Origin: Argopecten irradians
Lineage: Eukaryota > Mollusca > Bivalvia > Pectinida > Pectinidae
DNA length: 64,000 nt
Direction of reading: 5' to 3'
Assembly (NCBI RefSeq): GCF_041381155.1
Contig: NC_091134.1
Span: 41,251,338 to 41,315,337, forward strand
Positions within the stretch are counted from its first letter, which is position 1. Every line of letters starts with the position of its first letter. This document shows positions 52,501 to 60,605 of the stretch, piece after piece. Both the position numbers and the translations under genes were made by a program. The notes beneath the pieces are model-generated. The model was given only the letters and a program-made list of their open reading frames with translations, did not search any database and had not been told where the DNA came from.

Positions 52501-55500
52501 AGCTTCATTTATTTTATGTTTGAGCTTTCATACACAACTGGGCGCGGGGGATAATGCCAAGCTTTGCGGCTCCTTGTTTCAATTGGCTTTTAAAGGCGAA
52601 TTTCATTATAATACTGTGTTTGGAAATTATTGAAGTTCTTTACAGTCAAACCTGCCATTATAAGCGACCACCTCTGTATAAAGACCACCTTTTTAAGTAG
52701 TAGACATTTTAAGGTCCCTATTGCCCTTTTATAACACAATTTGACCTGTGTATAAAGACCACTTGGCTGTAAAGACCTCTTTTTCCTTGTTCCCAAGATT
52801 GTCTGTATAGACAGGTTTGACTGTATAAAAGTTAAAAACAAAATGTACATACGTTACAATGTGCATGGTTCCTGTCTATAGCCTGTGTGTACACAACTGC
52901 ATGCATGTATTCTATAAATCTAAAGGTGTGAAGACTACATGCATGTATTATGTTAATCTAAAAGTGTGAAGATGGGCTTCGTTCTACAGTAAAACACATT
53001 ATATCAGCACCTTCTGTTTTCTGAGAATATGGCAATATTTAAAGTCTTCGCGGTAGAATGGGTTTGCCGTTGAATTCCAAAATATTGTCATATTTACATA
53101 AAGCAGATGAATGTTTGACACTTGATAATTTAGAGTGATAGTCAAGGTAAAGTTTAAATTTGAAGTTCTTGAAAACATGAGAGTTTGCCAATTTTCCGAT
53201 TACAGTTTATTAATCTTGTGTTAACCCAATATGGCGATATTAACAAGGTCATTATAGTAATATTTTAACCATTTCTTCTGGAATTGTGATGATGGATGGC
53301 AGATGGCTGTAGGTGAGTTTGGCAGTAAAATGAGTGTATTTATATGGAGGGAAATCCGTTCTAAATAAATTCACGGCAATAAGTGAGTTTAGCGCTATAA
53401 CAGGTGGCGATATAATGGGGTTTTACTGTTGTTATAACCATTTTTTGGGTCGGCCTTTTGTTCAGTGGTATTCTTATATGTACCCCAGTAACACATTTGC
53501 ATTGCATGATACTATAATTATGTTCTGTATAGTTCATGTATTAATTAGTATGTATAAAGTTGTATTCATAGAGAAGTTTCAGGTTTAATTCAAGTTATGT
53601 GTTAAAAAATAAACCAACCATACTTAAATCAACATTTTTAACTTAAGAAAACATAATTTGCCATTTAATGGAAATCAATTATTGCTATCCCTATTTTATG
53701 TTTCCTAAATAATTCAATCACTTACTCCTGAACACATATTTGAATTCCTCTATATCATATGCTGGAAAATTAACTATGAAATTACAGGGGTAATGCAGTT
53801 GAGGAATATTGACTGAAACTTTGGCCTTGTTTAATTCAATATTCTGATGCTTTACCTGGTGCCTTGACTTACAGATAACATTTTGGTGTCTATCCTTTAT
53901 ACTTTCTGATCAGAAAGTTTTATCTCAGTTGAAAAAAGAAATATCATCCACTTTAGGACCTGTGGGTAAAGGTAAGATAACATGGAAATATTTCGATGTT
54001 TACATTCATAATATCATAGTTAGATACACATCAATTTTCCAAAATCCCATTGGCTAATACGCTGTTACATAGAGGTCAATGTTTAGCTGTCAACTCTGCG
54101 GTTTCATTTTTATAAACTCCTATTATGACACCATGATATCCTGATATTCAATTCTGCAGAAAGATGTATTTAAGCCATTCTTTGTGCATTTCTTTAATAT
54201 CTAGCATCACAAACACATTTCTTCTAACAGGGTAATATAGCGCCATATGGACCTCAACAAGCATAATTCATAAACATGTATCTGTAGCTTATTTAACAGC
54301 TTCCAAAAGTAAATCATTTTAGTATCTGGTTAAGAATTAACCCATCAAAATTTGTTGTTATTTAAAAACAGTCTCCTGTTCTATATGTATTCATCTTTTA
54401 TGCATGTGTTGATTGTATTTATGATAAGTCTCGTTGTGGTAGCAGGAATGACCAGGGTTTCTGTTAACGCTGTACTAATATGAGATCTTATAACTTGTTT
54501 GCAGCACTGGATAGGAATGTAAAAATAATTTTGTTTTTGTTTATTACTGTTACATATATACTGGTATTTATATGTTTGATACAAGTTAACTCTTTAAGCT
54601 TTTTAATTAACAGCACAATTCCAAGTTTATCTAAACCTGATATGACTAATCACATCCCTATCAATCTTTGTTTTGACTTTTGACCTTTAATTTAGCTGAT
54701 AAATTATAAATAATGTTGTACATGTTTCAAGCACATGATCATGGATGCCATTCCTTATGCATGTAAGTTCACAGATACCATGGTTGATCTGATATACATG
54801 ATCTTTTGTATCATTTCTCACCCATAATATCGCCACTTTCAATTCTCAGGTGTGCATGTTTATCATGTGCACAGATGTATACCATTATTGTTATAATTAA
54901 TCAGGTAGGAATGTACAATTTCTCTTGTTTTTTTAATTAGAAGTATTTTTTTGTATACTTGATGTTAACCATATTGTCACCTGCAGGCCAGATAACGATC
55001 ACAGAGAAACAGATCCGAGAGATGCCATACCTAAGGTGGTGTGTTCTAGAGGCTATCCGACTACGACCTGTTGGTATCATCACTCGACGGGTTGTCAAAT
55101 CCTTTAAAATAAAGGTAAAAAGATGCTACTATTAATACTTTTTTACCTTAAAGTATCCATTGCTCATTATTCTCAACATAATATCAACAGCTAGGCCATA
55201 TACTCCCTACCTTTATGTTGTGTTACAACATTCAAACTGGTGAGCCATTTACCTACATGTAGCTGTCGTTGGGGTCAGTACTGAAAAAATACTGGAATTT
55301 AGCAAAAAGTGTTTGAAAAGTGTTTGAATTAACATATGTCTGTATCAAATACTTATATAATTTCTTCAAATTTGCAAGAAATTATAAAGAAATACTTAAA
55401 AAATTAGAATTTTTTTTAATTTTCGATAAATATCAGGTTTTTTCCTGTCTTAATACTTACATATTATAAGACATCACCTAAGCACTTGCAATGTGGGAGC

Positions 55501-58238
55501 TCTCTATGTAGATCTTTTAATTAATATCAAATATTGCACAACTCTTGTTGAAATATATATCAAACTGTGCCTTGAAAAAAATTGCTTGAAAAACACTAGA
55601 AAAGTGCTTAAATTTTACTTTGAAAAATCTGTGCCAACCATGGTATGACATCAGATAAGCTAGGCTACTGATATGAACAGTCAAGATAATTTAAGGACAT
55701 CCAGGTTTTGGAGGTGATGGAAAGCCAAATGACATCATCTGTTATCCACATTAATCAGCCTACAGTCTGATAGGGTAGTGGAGTTTAGACACTGGGTTTC
55801 TGAGGGTAAAGAACAGAGAAAAAACACCAACCTGGCAACTTGCTCACTCAAATTTTGAATTTGCTACTTAAAGGGAGAGAACTCAGTCTTTCATTATTAT
55901 TTACTCAGTTTCACTATTTTAATAACACTGCTAATTGACAGGAAATGGAGATACCAGAGGGGGATATGCTGATGTTATCACCATATTGGGCTCACCGTAA
56001 CCCAAAATACTTTTCTGCTCCTGAAGAATTCAAACCTGTAAGTATATTGCAAAGAAAAATATAGTGTGGTCTGTTTTGCCTTTCATTTTGTCTAGATGTA
56101 GTTTGGATTAAAAATATGTACAAAGTTATAAATTTGTAAAATCTACCAGATGATAAAATGTAGTAGCCAGACCTGTGTAGAACCCCTGACCTTTGAATGT
56201 TTGCTGGATGATGTTTTGATAGGGCTGTCTTAGGTCACCATGCAATGATCGATCCAGTACAATATTTTGCACACTCCTTCATCATTTCTTAGAGTCTTTG
56301 AAGACACCTGCAATGATGCTCACAAGTTCAAATATTATCCTGTTTAATGTTTAAATGCATGAAACACAAGTTGGCAATGTCACCTATTTTGTAACTAGAA
56401 ATGAAAATGTTGTGGTTAGCGTTGGATCCCATGTAGGACTTCTAGCCAGGTGCTCTACCAATTGAGCTATCTGCTTGATACAACAATAACTGACTCCATC
56501 CAATTCCAATACATAAATAATATTTGAAAACAAATTATTCTTTCAGGAGAGGAATTTTGAATGATAAAAGTATCTTTCATTGAGCGATATTCCAATATAC
56601 AAAAAAATATGTATTTCAATATACATACCAGTATCAGAGTTCCAATTAAGTTGTTCTGTTGTACTGATACGAGGTACTTCTATTCAGTGGCTTTGTATAC
56701 TTTATCAATAGACAATCCTAATAAATGTTAATTTTGAACTTCCCATTCTTTAGGGTAGATGGAAAGACGCTGACCTAGAAAAGAATCTGTTTCTGGATGG
56801 TTTTGTTGCATTTGGTGGAGGGAGGTACCAATGCCCTGGTCGGTAGGTGGCATGGTAAAATGTGTATGTTCCTCGCTTGTCCTATGGGGGAGGTCTTTAG
56901 TTTGGTTAAATTGATAAAACAAATAGCTTACAGGTAGTCATTATAAGTGTTGTACCAATGATCACTATTTTCAAGGAAGTTAAAAGAGGAACTTTCTCTT
57001 ATTACTCCTCACTGTTTCTGCCTACTCCCTAAAGTCATTTGATAATAATTTCATTCATGACCATGACTTCGATTTTGTATCAGCTTTCTAGTAATTCAGC
57101 ATTGACATGTATAACATATGTTTGATACGTCTGTTTTACATGCGTTTATATAAATGCATGTTTTATGTCTGTTTCCCATGCGTATGACACATGTTTACCA
57201 CAAGTATTACATACATTTCGTACGTACGTTTTACATGCGTGGTCCTCAACATGCATTTTACATGTGTTTTATAACGTATGTAAAACATGTATGCACTTTT
57301 TGCTGTAGTACCCATAGGAATTCATAATTAAAATAGAATTTGAAAACTTGATTTACAGAGTTCTATTTTGTACCAATTTAATGTGTATTTAGTTTTGGTA
57401 TATTTTTCATGGTGTAAAAGTGATAGTGATGTCTGTCTTCAATAGCATCTAACTAAAGTATAATGACATACTGACAGCGTTTTGATGTATTCCAGGTGGT
57501 ATGCCCAGATGGAGATACAGATGTATGTTGCTTTGTTCCTACACAAGGTGGATTGTACCATCCTCTCGGACCATATACCTTCACCAGTAAGTATCAGCCA
57601 GACAAGCTAGATTCTTCTAGTACAGTCAAACCTGTCTATAACGACCACTGAGGGGAGACAGAAAAATTGTCACTATAGACAGGTTGCTTACGTTCAAACC
57701 GGTTGAAGCTTTCGTGCCAACCAGCCTGCCAGTAAATCAAAAGCACACCAGTTTATGATGAGAAGTCACTCAGCTTCCTGTGTTATATATTTATATAACA
57801 TAAGGATCTATTCAAATTAATCATATTTCCACAAGATTACAAATTCCGTTATCTTAAGAAATCATTATGCTGTTATCTCAGCCAATTAAAAGTGATAAGC
57901 AAATTTTAAAGCCAATGAAAATGCTTGTTACTGATAAAATTGAATAATTTACCTTAGTAATGATTATTATTTTGATCACTACATTTAACTATCATAACCA
58001 TTAATTTTTGTATGAGTAATTGTACACTGTATTGTATACATAAAGGCTTGCCCTGTTCCCCTATTCCTGTTGTCAAGATCAAACAATACAATAATATACT
58101 AAAGTGAAAAAAATGGTATTTTGAAGTTCTCATTTACATGGGGGAAATATTATCTTTTTATTGTAGAGCACCAAGCATTTGGTTGGAACTCAGCAACCAG
58201 CAGAGACTTTCCTAGTGGAGCTTGCACCCAGACAGTGA
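34577..58238 (+). CDS. CYP39A1: CYP39A1-like cytochrome P450 (oxysterol 7-alpha-hydroxylase), complete, 13 exons
   Basis: In vertebrates CYP39A1 is a microsomal P450 that 7-alpha-hydroxylates 24-hydroxycholesterol; the substrate here is inferred. Exons: 34577-34786, 36012-36147, 36912-37061, 46134-46228, 48002-48087, 48332-48419, 50910-51005, 53875-53971, 54987-55114, 55942-56037, 56754-56842, 57496-57586, 58167-58238. All are GT-AG and in phase; the product is 477 aa. Residues 14-31 form the membrane anchor, followed by QGWVPWIGCAFEFG. The I-helix reads LWASLANAIPITFW, with Asn in place of the usual acid-Thr pair, as in CYP7/CYP8/CYP39. The ExxR is EAIR (341-344), then RPVGIITRRVVK, LMLSPYWAHRNPKYF, FKPGRW and the haem loop FGGGRYQCPGR with Cys421. 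The C-terminus HLVGTQQPAE matches CYP39A1. Intron 3 (9.1 kb) holds a nested antisense gene and many mobile elements. Exon 7 lies between two Helitron-like elements. Confidence 0.95.
35250..35700. mobile_element. Possible hAT-type transposon fragment
   Basis: Begins near AGTGGTGTTCCGATTAATC. It has repeated ATCGATTAA words and a short frame MATLEPVEESLYNF followed by KRTWSNIIDF, which recalls the start of BED-finger hAT transposases. No matching right end was found. In CYP39A1 intron 1. Confidence 0.35.
36720..36885 (+). repeat. Purine-rich diverged repeat upstream of CYP39A1 exon 3
   Basis: Recurring GGGGAGATAAC, GGAGATATCAG and AGAAAG words, about 27-30 bp apart. The tract ends about 25 bp before the exon 3 acceptor. 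Age and origin unknown. Confidence 0.55.
37146..38220. mobile_element. Foldback (long hairpin) element of about 1.08 kb
   Basis: The two halves are inverted copies of each other over nearly the whole length. Ends are AAAGGGACAATTCAGTCTAA and its inverse at 38201-38220. Paired inner landmarks include TGTAGAACAATACATTTATG against CATAAATGTATTGTTCTACA. The flanks fit a TA target. A short spacer near 37665 holds TTAAAGAGACAATTCACTCA, a near copy of the outer terminus. The two mirrored ORFs (37448 plus, 37675 minus) only reflect the palindrome. The element starts 85 bp after CYP39A1 exon 3. Confidence 0.85.
38262..38552. mobile_element. Second, truncated copy of the 493-bp MITE
   Basis: Shares AAAGCATGAAAAT, GGAAGTGCATTT, CCCCTAAGCACATACAGAGG and the terminal AATCTCT ... 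TATATGTTTCTAG with the copy at 15460, in the opposite orientation. One end is missing and there are many differences, so it is older than that copy. Confidence 0.7.
38700..39505 (+). repeat. Diverged tandem core, about six units of 115-155 bp
   Basis: Units are marked by CTGTAGCATGCTGGGATGAAG (six occurrences, near 38795, 38910, 39048, 39190, 39345 and 39489), with shared TTCATTTAAGGTCA and AACTAAGAGGTCTAGA. Probably the remains of another tandem-core element; no ends were found. Confidence 0.65.
39905..40858 (-). CDS. NHL/beta-propeller protein, intronless, nested antisense in CYP39A1 intron 3
   Basis: An uninterrupted 317-aa frame starts at an ATG with an in-frame stop directly upstream (TAA ATG), so the start is well supported. 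The C-terminal two thirds read as a beta-propeller. The clearest blades are GDVVFDSVGNLVITDIDNSR (248-266) and IWAVGIDSEDFLWVST (288-302); earlier blades around HCLWTGNCGS (69-78), LSPTTHRLWVCDEG (105-118) and ECVVVTDSDFNLLFVF (211-226) are weaker. This is the style of the NHL domain of TRIM2/3/71-like proteins, which are greatly expanded in bivalves. There is no RING, B-box or coiled coil. The first 45 residues are basic (AKKRKV, possible nuclear signal). It may be a retrocopy of a TRIM-NHL C-terminus. A 24-bp minisatellite lies about 230 bp upstream of its ATG. Confidence 0.75.
   Translation of the reverse strand: MMATLKSDQNSPATITSLEAQKRPSSFKQLSEAKKRKVVTGRNLLPETIVVREWESRNSIDSLRPTIGHCLWTGNCGSNTLNLLDSTGSVLQEAKSISDINNISLSPTTHRLWVCDEGCNIMELVSGQLELRFRTEEQPKCICATASNYVIVGTAKQVYKFTTQGQMLQTSNDQGTSKPLMCSPSEISECPITHNIAMTNHRRLYESESSECVVVTDSDFNLLFVFDGDIPTSHGHTRGAPYPFSPGDVVFDSVGNLVITDIDNSRILLLNGGGQFIKVLHTQTDYIWAVGIDSEDFLWVSTMGDKIQQLQYSNYSV
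41089..41396. repeat. 24-bp minisatellite, about 12-13 copies
   Basis: The unit is AGTACAATGTATACTGTATA plus TCAA. A variant unit (TTACTGTTTATCAGAGTACA) occurs twice, about 118 bp apart, marking duplication of a five-unit block. Because 24 is a multiple of 3 and the unit has no stop in any forward frame, all three forward frames stay open and give 8-residue periodic ORFs (for example SKYNVYCI). These are not taken as genes. Confidence 0.93.
41989..42030 (-). mobile_element. Fragment of a family 1 Helitron-like 5' end
   Basis: On the minus strand it reads AGAGGCTCTGAAAGCTTGTA then TTGCTCACCTGGTTA, a diverged match to the family 1 5' stem and GCTCACCTGG box. Confidence 0.5.
42229..42350. repeat. 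Detached core units of Helitron-like family 2
   Basis: Two shortened copies of AAAGTTTGTTACCGCTATT ... GGGATCTTTCTCAAATTT lie about 0.9 kb left of the complete array at 43276. Confidence 0.75.
43164..45930 (-). mobile_element. Helitron/Helentron-like element, family 2, 17-unit tandem core
   Basis: Read on the minus strand: 5' AACAAGAGATCCCAGAGGGATCTTGG, broken here for length as AACAAGAG / ATCCCAGAGGGATC / TTGG, then GCGCCCACC. About 17 core units of 155 bp follow, then a GGAC/CGGA microsatellite (43196-43266), then GGCGATTTGAATAGCCCACC. Each core unit holds a perfect hairpin, CAAGATGGCCG with CGGCCATCTTG. Units near 45600-45830 are degenerate, while central ones are almost identical. Unit variants repeat in order (units 1-2-3 match 6-7-8; 9-10 match 13-14), showing block duplication. 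It ends about 200 bp before CYP39A1 exon 4. Confidence 0.8.
46258..46347. mobile_element. 90-bp hairpin mini-element
   Basis: ATTCAGAACTACCAGAGTTA ... CTTCCCTT pairs with AAGGGAAGTAACTCTGGTAG ... TCAGAAT around a spacer of about 36 bp. It starts 30 bp after CYP39A1 exon 4. A related sequence is at about 14977-15030. Confidence 0.7.
46684..47085. mobile_element. MITE with AAGGCCCACTACC termini, 402 bp
   Basis: Terminal inverted repeat AAGGCCCACTACCTTTC(C)GAAAC at both ends, flanked by TTTAAA; the target reads as TA or TTAA. No coding capacity. It shares its right-hand target bases with the next element. Confidence 0.82.
47088..47444. mobile_element. MITE with AAGATGCTCCAC termini, 357 bp
   Basis: AAGATGCTCCACTGCTGACA is inverted at the right end (GTCGGCGGTGGAGCATCTT). 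Flanked by TA/TTAA on both sides, the left one being the shared junction CCCTTTAAAGATG. Confidence 0.82.
48549..48930. mobile_element. MITE with AAATCTTGATAATAAGCT termini
   Basis: The left terminus AAATCTTGATAATAAGCT is inverted at 48913-48930 and flanked by TA. The interior has several imperfect CCTATTTTCAAG(R)CC repeats in both orientations. In CYP39A1 intron 6. Confidence 0.78.
49327..50890 (-). mobile_element. Helitron/Helentron-like element, family 1, copy B
   Basis: Inverted relative to copy A at 19967. On the plus strand it runs from TTAGCTCACCTGGTCCGAAG (3' palindrome) through a GTCCGTCGTCCGTC tract and about seven 158-bp core units to CCAGGTGAGCGATACAGGCC and CTCTGGGCC (5' stem). 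Its outer edge abuts a run of ten T that leads into the acceptor of CYP39A1 exon 7. Confidence 0.78.
51046..52579 (-). mobile_element. Helitron/Helentron-like element, family 3, 7-unit tandem core
   Basis: Read on the minus strand: 5' AAACAAGGAGCCGCAAAGCT then TGGCATTATCCCCCGCG. Seven core units of 171 bp follow, then a GGACGGAC tract, then a 3' palindrome TATCCCCCGC ... GCGGGGGATA (51046-51076 on plus). The first units alternate two variants (GCTAATGGGAACCTTTC and TCTAATGGGAACCTTCC), giving a 342-bp dimer period. It starts about 40 bp after the exon 7 donor. Confidence 0.8.
52643..52823. mobile_element. MITE of the CAGTCAAACCTG family, best copy
   Basis: CAGTCAAACCTG is inverted at the right end (CAGGTTTGACTG) with TA on both sides. 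The interior has tandem-like GTATAAAGACCACYT words. In CYP39A1 intron 7. Confidence 0.8.
56415..56476 (-). other. tRNA-like SINE head or tRNA relic
   Basis: On the minus strand it reads TAGCTCAATTGGTAGAGCA (A box, good) then CCTGGCTAGAAGTCC and GGGATCCAAC (degenerate B box). The D arm pairs but the T arm does not, so it is not a working tRNA gene. In CYP39A1 intron 10. Confidence 0.6.
57623..57686. mobile_element. Partial MITE of the CAGTCAAACCTG family
   Basis: Starts CAGTCAAACCTGTCTATAAC and ends CACTATAGACAGG. Much shorter than the copies at 52643 and 32944. It lies about 40 bp after CYP39A1 exon 12. Confidence 0.55.
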
Positions 58239-58824
58239 ACTTTTTCTTAGACAACTGGACAGTAATGATCAGCCAATTAAGTTCGTTATTAGGGTCCATT
58301 CCTATAAAGAATAGTTGAAAGGCATAGATGATAATAAGAATATTCAGGAATTTCTGCCCAAATAAGGTGTCTTTTCTAGTGAATCCCAATAATTGAATAC
58401 CTTGTAATGGGCTTTGCTTACAGTCTCAGAAAAGAGCGTTTACCAGACAACAATTTTTTAAAACAGTCCAGGCTTTCATGATGAATCTGTAAACAACCAA
58501 ATACTGCAACCCAACTTATTTTCACATGGAACTTATTTTCACGTATTCCAGGAGCGATTCAAATATCACAAAAATCTAGGAAAAAAATTGAACTTCAAGC
58601 ATAGTAGAGCATTTCCTTTGGAAGTCACAAATTTAAATTGCCATAAAAATGTTGTACATGCAATTACGTTGGTATACATTACATATACCTTCTAATGAAA
58701 CTTGCACCTAAACAACAGATGCTTTCCCTACAAACCATATATCTTTGTATAGTACAACAGTTTTATCTAATGGACCCTTCTCACCTACAACACACTCCTT
58801 TAGCAGATAATGTATCAACAATCA

Positions 58825-58940
58825 CAGGGACCTGTCACGGATTTCTAACCAACAGTACTTATATAAGGCCTATCTATTATAGTCTACTATAATATTATAT
58901 TCATATACTGTTGGTTAGAAATTTGTGCCAGATCCCTCTG
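58825..58940. mobile_element. 116-bp hairpin element
   Basis: CAGGGACCTGTCACGGATTT ... CTAACCAACAGTA pairs with TACTGTTGGTTAG ... AAATTTGTGCCAGATCCCTCTG. A single related arm occurs near 12598 (CAGGGACCTGACATGATTTT). Family unknown. Confidence 0.65.
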
Positions 58941-59600
58941 TCAACAAAGCAGTTGCATCGATCATGACTTAGATTTAAATGGTGGTGATGAGCTGTTTGT
59001 GAATTCAACTGTAAGTAGCAACAGGACAAGAATCAGGGGACTGTCTACATTGTGAGCAACCACTTTAGATTTATTCTGATCATGAACTGCACAAACTAGT
59101 TCTTCAAGTTTAAGAAAATGTCACATGTTTATTAAATGAGATCAAAGTGATGGCTGTGAAATTAGTGATATTATAGTTACAGTGTTAACAAATAGCCTAG
59201 AATTATTATACATGTATATGAAGATATCATTATAATATGTTTCTCAAATAGACTTTTTTATCAAGACGTTCACCACCTCATCTTTGTGAAAATACCTGTA
59301 TATTTTGTATCAGTATTTTGATGAGCTCAAATTTTAGTTCTTTTTAGACTTTTAGCACAATAGATACATGTATTATAGAACTAACAATAGTATTAATAGA
59401 AACCTATTTTTAGTATTTGAGGATCTCGGTTTTGAGATGTCTGTTTGAGATGTCTATTAGCTATTTATTTTGATATTTTCCAAACCATTATGAACTCATT
59501 CTTAATTCCACATTTATTAGACGTATAGTTTTATACTTGTGTGAATGTTTTACATGTATTTTTTCATACTGATGTTTTCTAGATAATATTAGTGTAAAAC

Positions 59601-59606
59601 AATAAA
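59601..59606 (+). terminator. Polyadenylation signal AATAAA, candidate for CYP39A1
   Basis: First well placed canonical signal noted after the CYP39A1 stop, in an AT-rich context. Assigned by position only. Confidence 0.35.
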
Positions 59607-60605
59607 TACATAATAATATGATGAATCAAGTTACAGTTCATTTACATAGATTTAGATGTTGATTTTGTATATTGGTTTTTTTATAATTAGAAAATGTTAT
59701 GCAAATGAATATATTGGTTTTCATATCAATCGTTTTTAAGCGTTATTGTGATTAATAACAATAAAAACATATCAAAATATACATACCTATAGTAGATATC
59801 TTGTTTTAAATGTCTTTCAAGCTTTGTGCCAGTTACAAAAGACAGTGTTATTGCGACAAACCATTTTCAGAAAATAATGCACCTACAACACATAACCTTA
59901 CATATGATTTAACCCGTTACTTCTGTTCACATTATTTTGCGTTGTGTTGATAAAAGTTGCTGGTATTCGACTGCTACCAGCTATTACCAAAATGTTGTGT
60001 AACCCAAAATGTTGCCACCGTAAGTAACTGATGCATGCAACTCCATGTAAGTATTAGGCTGGTACAAGTGTGTAGGTTATGAGTTAAACTTTTCATAGCG
60101 AATACTCGTGTTTGTTACTATACGAATTCTAACACATTTTATTGACTGTAAATTACGCCAGCCATTTCCTTATCCCTAGTTTAAAATGAATTAAAATTAC
60201 ACAAAACAAAACTCAATGTGAATATGGAGAAACATATGAAATATAATTACAGAGTTTAAATATTTAGGTACGCGTCAAATACGACCGGTCTGGTTACAAC
60301 GTGTGTCTAGATTCAATAAATCGCAGTCTCTAGATATATTTGGTCAGTCAGTAATTACTTTACCTGCTCACATCTATCGAAGCATGGTTTTTTTTCTGTA
60401 CGGGTACTTTGCAGTGTTCAAATATTTGAATTTTGGCACATGACGTCCTCGCAACTACAATGTACCCCAAGCAAGAAGAATTGCTTATAAAGTAATCCCA
60501 AGGGCACAAGTGTATTAGTTGTAATTATTACCAAGAAATTTTAATTTTTAAACTTGCAGTCTATTACACATTGTCAAATAACAAATCTTGTTCTTCACAT
60601 TCTAT

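Larger units (their letters stand above)
58239..60605. other. CYP39A1 3' UTR and intergenic sequence
   Basis: No coding signal. The first well placed AATAAA is at 59601, so the 3' UTR may be about 1.4 kb. A hairpin element at 58825 lies inside it. Short ORFs here, such as that at 58695, are not convincing. The interval from 59610 to the orphan gene stop at 60606 shows nothing recognisable. Confidence 0.5.

Noticed and set aside
57090-57300. Cluster of ACATGCGT and TTTTACATG words
   Set aside because: Suggests a dispersed or low-complexity repeat, but no period or ends could be set.
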